Assembly: GCA_026987375.1 (NCBI GenBank)
Contig: JALSMT010000086.1
Location: 1 to 64,000 of the forward strand
DNA from: Thermaceae bacterium
GTDB lineage: Bacteria; Deinococcota; Deinococci; Deinococcales; Marinithermaceae
Direction: 5' to 3'
Length of the DNA: 64,000 nucleotides
The position numbers and the translations under genes were made by a program. The notes under the pieces were generated by a model. That model did no database searches. It had not been told where the DNA came from and saw only the letters and a list, made by a program, of their open reading frames with translations. Of the stretch, positions 63,294-64,000 are shown one piece after another; within the stretch, counting starts at the first letter, position 1; each line of letters opens with the position of its first letter.

Positions 63294-63749
63294 CTATTTT
63301 AGCACTGATAACGTGGTCAGGGCCGCCATGACCGCGTCGGCGCCCTTGTTGCCCGCCTTGGTGCCGGCGCGTTCCATCGCCTGCTCGATAGTGTCGGTGG
63401 TGAGGATGCCGTTGACAATCGGCTTGCCGGTGTCGAGACCCGCCTTCATCAGACCGCTGGCCGACTGGCCGGCGACTACCTCAAAGTGGTACGTCGCGCC
63501 GCGGATGACGCAGCCAAGCGCCACCACCGCGTCCACCTCGTTCTTCTCGGCAAACTTCTTGGCCACCAGCGGGATCTCCAGCGCCCCCGGCACCCAGACG
63601 ACGGTCAGATCGTCCGCGTCGCCCCCTAGCCGCTCGTAGGCGTCGACCGCGCCCTCGAGCAACTGTTTGGTAATGAACTCGTTGAAGCGGCTGACCACCA
63701 AAACCAGCTTTACCCCTTTGGCATTCAGGTTTCCCTTGATTTCCTTCAT
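63294..63749 (-). CDS. ribH: 6,7-dimethyl-8-ribityllumazine synthase
   Basis: 151 residues. Penultimate step of riboflavin synthesis. VVSRFNEFITKQLLEGA, VPGALEIPLVAKK, and VVALGCVIRGATYHFEVVAGQ with catalytic His are conserved. Start set at the ATG with GGAGGAAAGA upstream (63749); six codons earlier another ATG exists. No FMN riboswitch is visible within the window. Other rib genes are not present. Confidence 0.97.
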   Translation of the reverse strand: MKEIKGNLNAKGVKLVLVVSRFNEFITKQLLEGAVDAYERLGGDADDLTVVWVPGALEIPLVAKKFAEKNEVDAVVALGCVIRGATYHFEVVAGQSASGLMKAGLDTGKPIVNGILTTDTIEQAMERAGTKAGNKGADAVMAALTTLSVLK

Positions 63750-64000
63750 TCTTTCCTCCTTCGCCATGCATGCGCACTTCCTTTATACCCAACAAGACTC
63801 AAATGCGAACCCAGCCCTCGCGCTGTACTCTTCTTCCACCGACATCATCCCCACCCTCCCACAGGGGAGGGCAAACAAACAAGCCTCCCCCTTGGGGGAG
63901 GTGGTTGCGAAGCAACCGGAGGGAGGTTGTTCGTTGAAATGCGGGATGTAGGGTGTAGGAGGCGGGATGCGGGCTGGCTGCGTACTGGCGACCGGCTTTC
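63750..64000. repeat. REP-like palindrome cluster upstream of ribH
   Basis: Three adjoining hairpins: CCCTCCC/GGGAGGG (63854-63871), CCTCCCCC/GGGGGAGG (63884-63901), and GGTTGC/GCAACC (63903-63917), then GGAGGGAGG. This layout is typical of intergenic palindromic repeats. A TATAAA near 63785 on the minus strand may be the ribH -10. No gene is seen between 63768 and the window end. Confidence 0.6.

Noticed and set aside
63768-64000. FMN riboswitch before ribH
   Set aside because: No conserved FMN-element segments appear on the minus strand in the available sequence.

Overview
The window looks like chromosomal DNA of a Deinococcota bacterium, most likely order Thermales. The best evidence is a 27-residue ribosomal protein Thx gene behind rpsT, an ornithine carbamoyltransferase whose phosphate loop reads SLRTR as in Thermus, a Thermus-like competence/type IV pilin set (comZ-like gene, minor pilins, pilA), and many genes with no ribosome binding site that instead carry a -10 box (TAGGCT, TAGCAT, TATACT) 5-9 bases before the start codon, the leaderless arrangement known from Deinococcus. 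DNA is GC-rich but most genes use ATA isoleucine and TTA leucine codons freely. Species cannot be named from the sequence.

Layout. 1-7.2 kb: end of an ABC-F ATPase, der, an unrecognised secreted protein, a sirtuin, a K+ channel with RCK domain overlapping a fused NAD(P)HX repair enzyme, and an AdoMet-decarboxylase-like protein lacking its catalytic pair. 7.3-12.8 kb: sdhCDAB, a PfpI/DJ-1 protein and a bacterial dynamin. 12.8-17.4 kb: tRNA-Ile, a lipoprotein, a small outer-membrane protein, and argF-argC-argJ. 17.4-26.5 kb: MarR/MFS drug-efflux pair; cobalamin adenosyltransferase with a three-gene ABC exporter and plsY; alanine racemase with an ACT protein; an exported hydratase-like protein; DUF190-crcB fluoride export. 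26.5-31.1 kb: comZ-like gene and three minor pilins, then a 470-base gap. 31.1-40.6 kb: tgt, a DUF533 protein behind a clear operator, a TPR protein, pheST behind an attenuator-like leader, and LptA/LptD-like outer-membrane genes.

40.6-50.6 kb holds an 11-gene complex I operon (nuoA-B-C-D-H-I-J-K-L-M-N, minus strand). The NADH-dehydrogenase module nuoE-F-G, which sits between D and H in Thermus, is missing. 50.8-58.3 kb: an amidase, deoC, a phospholipase D-like protein, then maf-mreC-mreD-mrdA-minC (cell shape, wall and division) converging on rpsT-thx. 58.4-64 kb: a decayed transposase, a small membrane protein, an HNH nuclease, an EamA exporter, two tandem pilA paralogues followed by an O-antigen-ligase-like enzyme (probable pilin glycosylation), ribH, and REP-like palindromes.

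Most notable points: (1) the complex I operon without NuoEFG and with a divergent NuoH; (2) a palindrome of the form CCCCC-AAAT-GGGGG-TA before three separate pilin transcription units; (3) a pheST leader encoding three consecutive Phe codons followed by competing hairpins; (4) pheST codon use unlike its surroundings; (5) a SpeD-family pseudoenzyme; (6) mosaic similarity between the two pilA genes; (7) the abundance of leaderless-type promoters. There is no CRISPR array, prophage, intact IS or origin.
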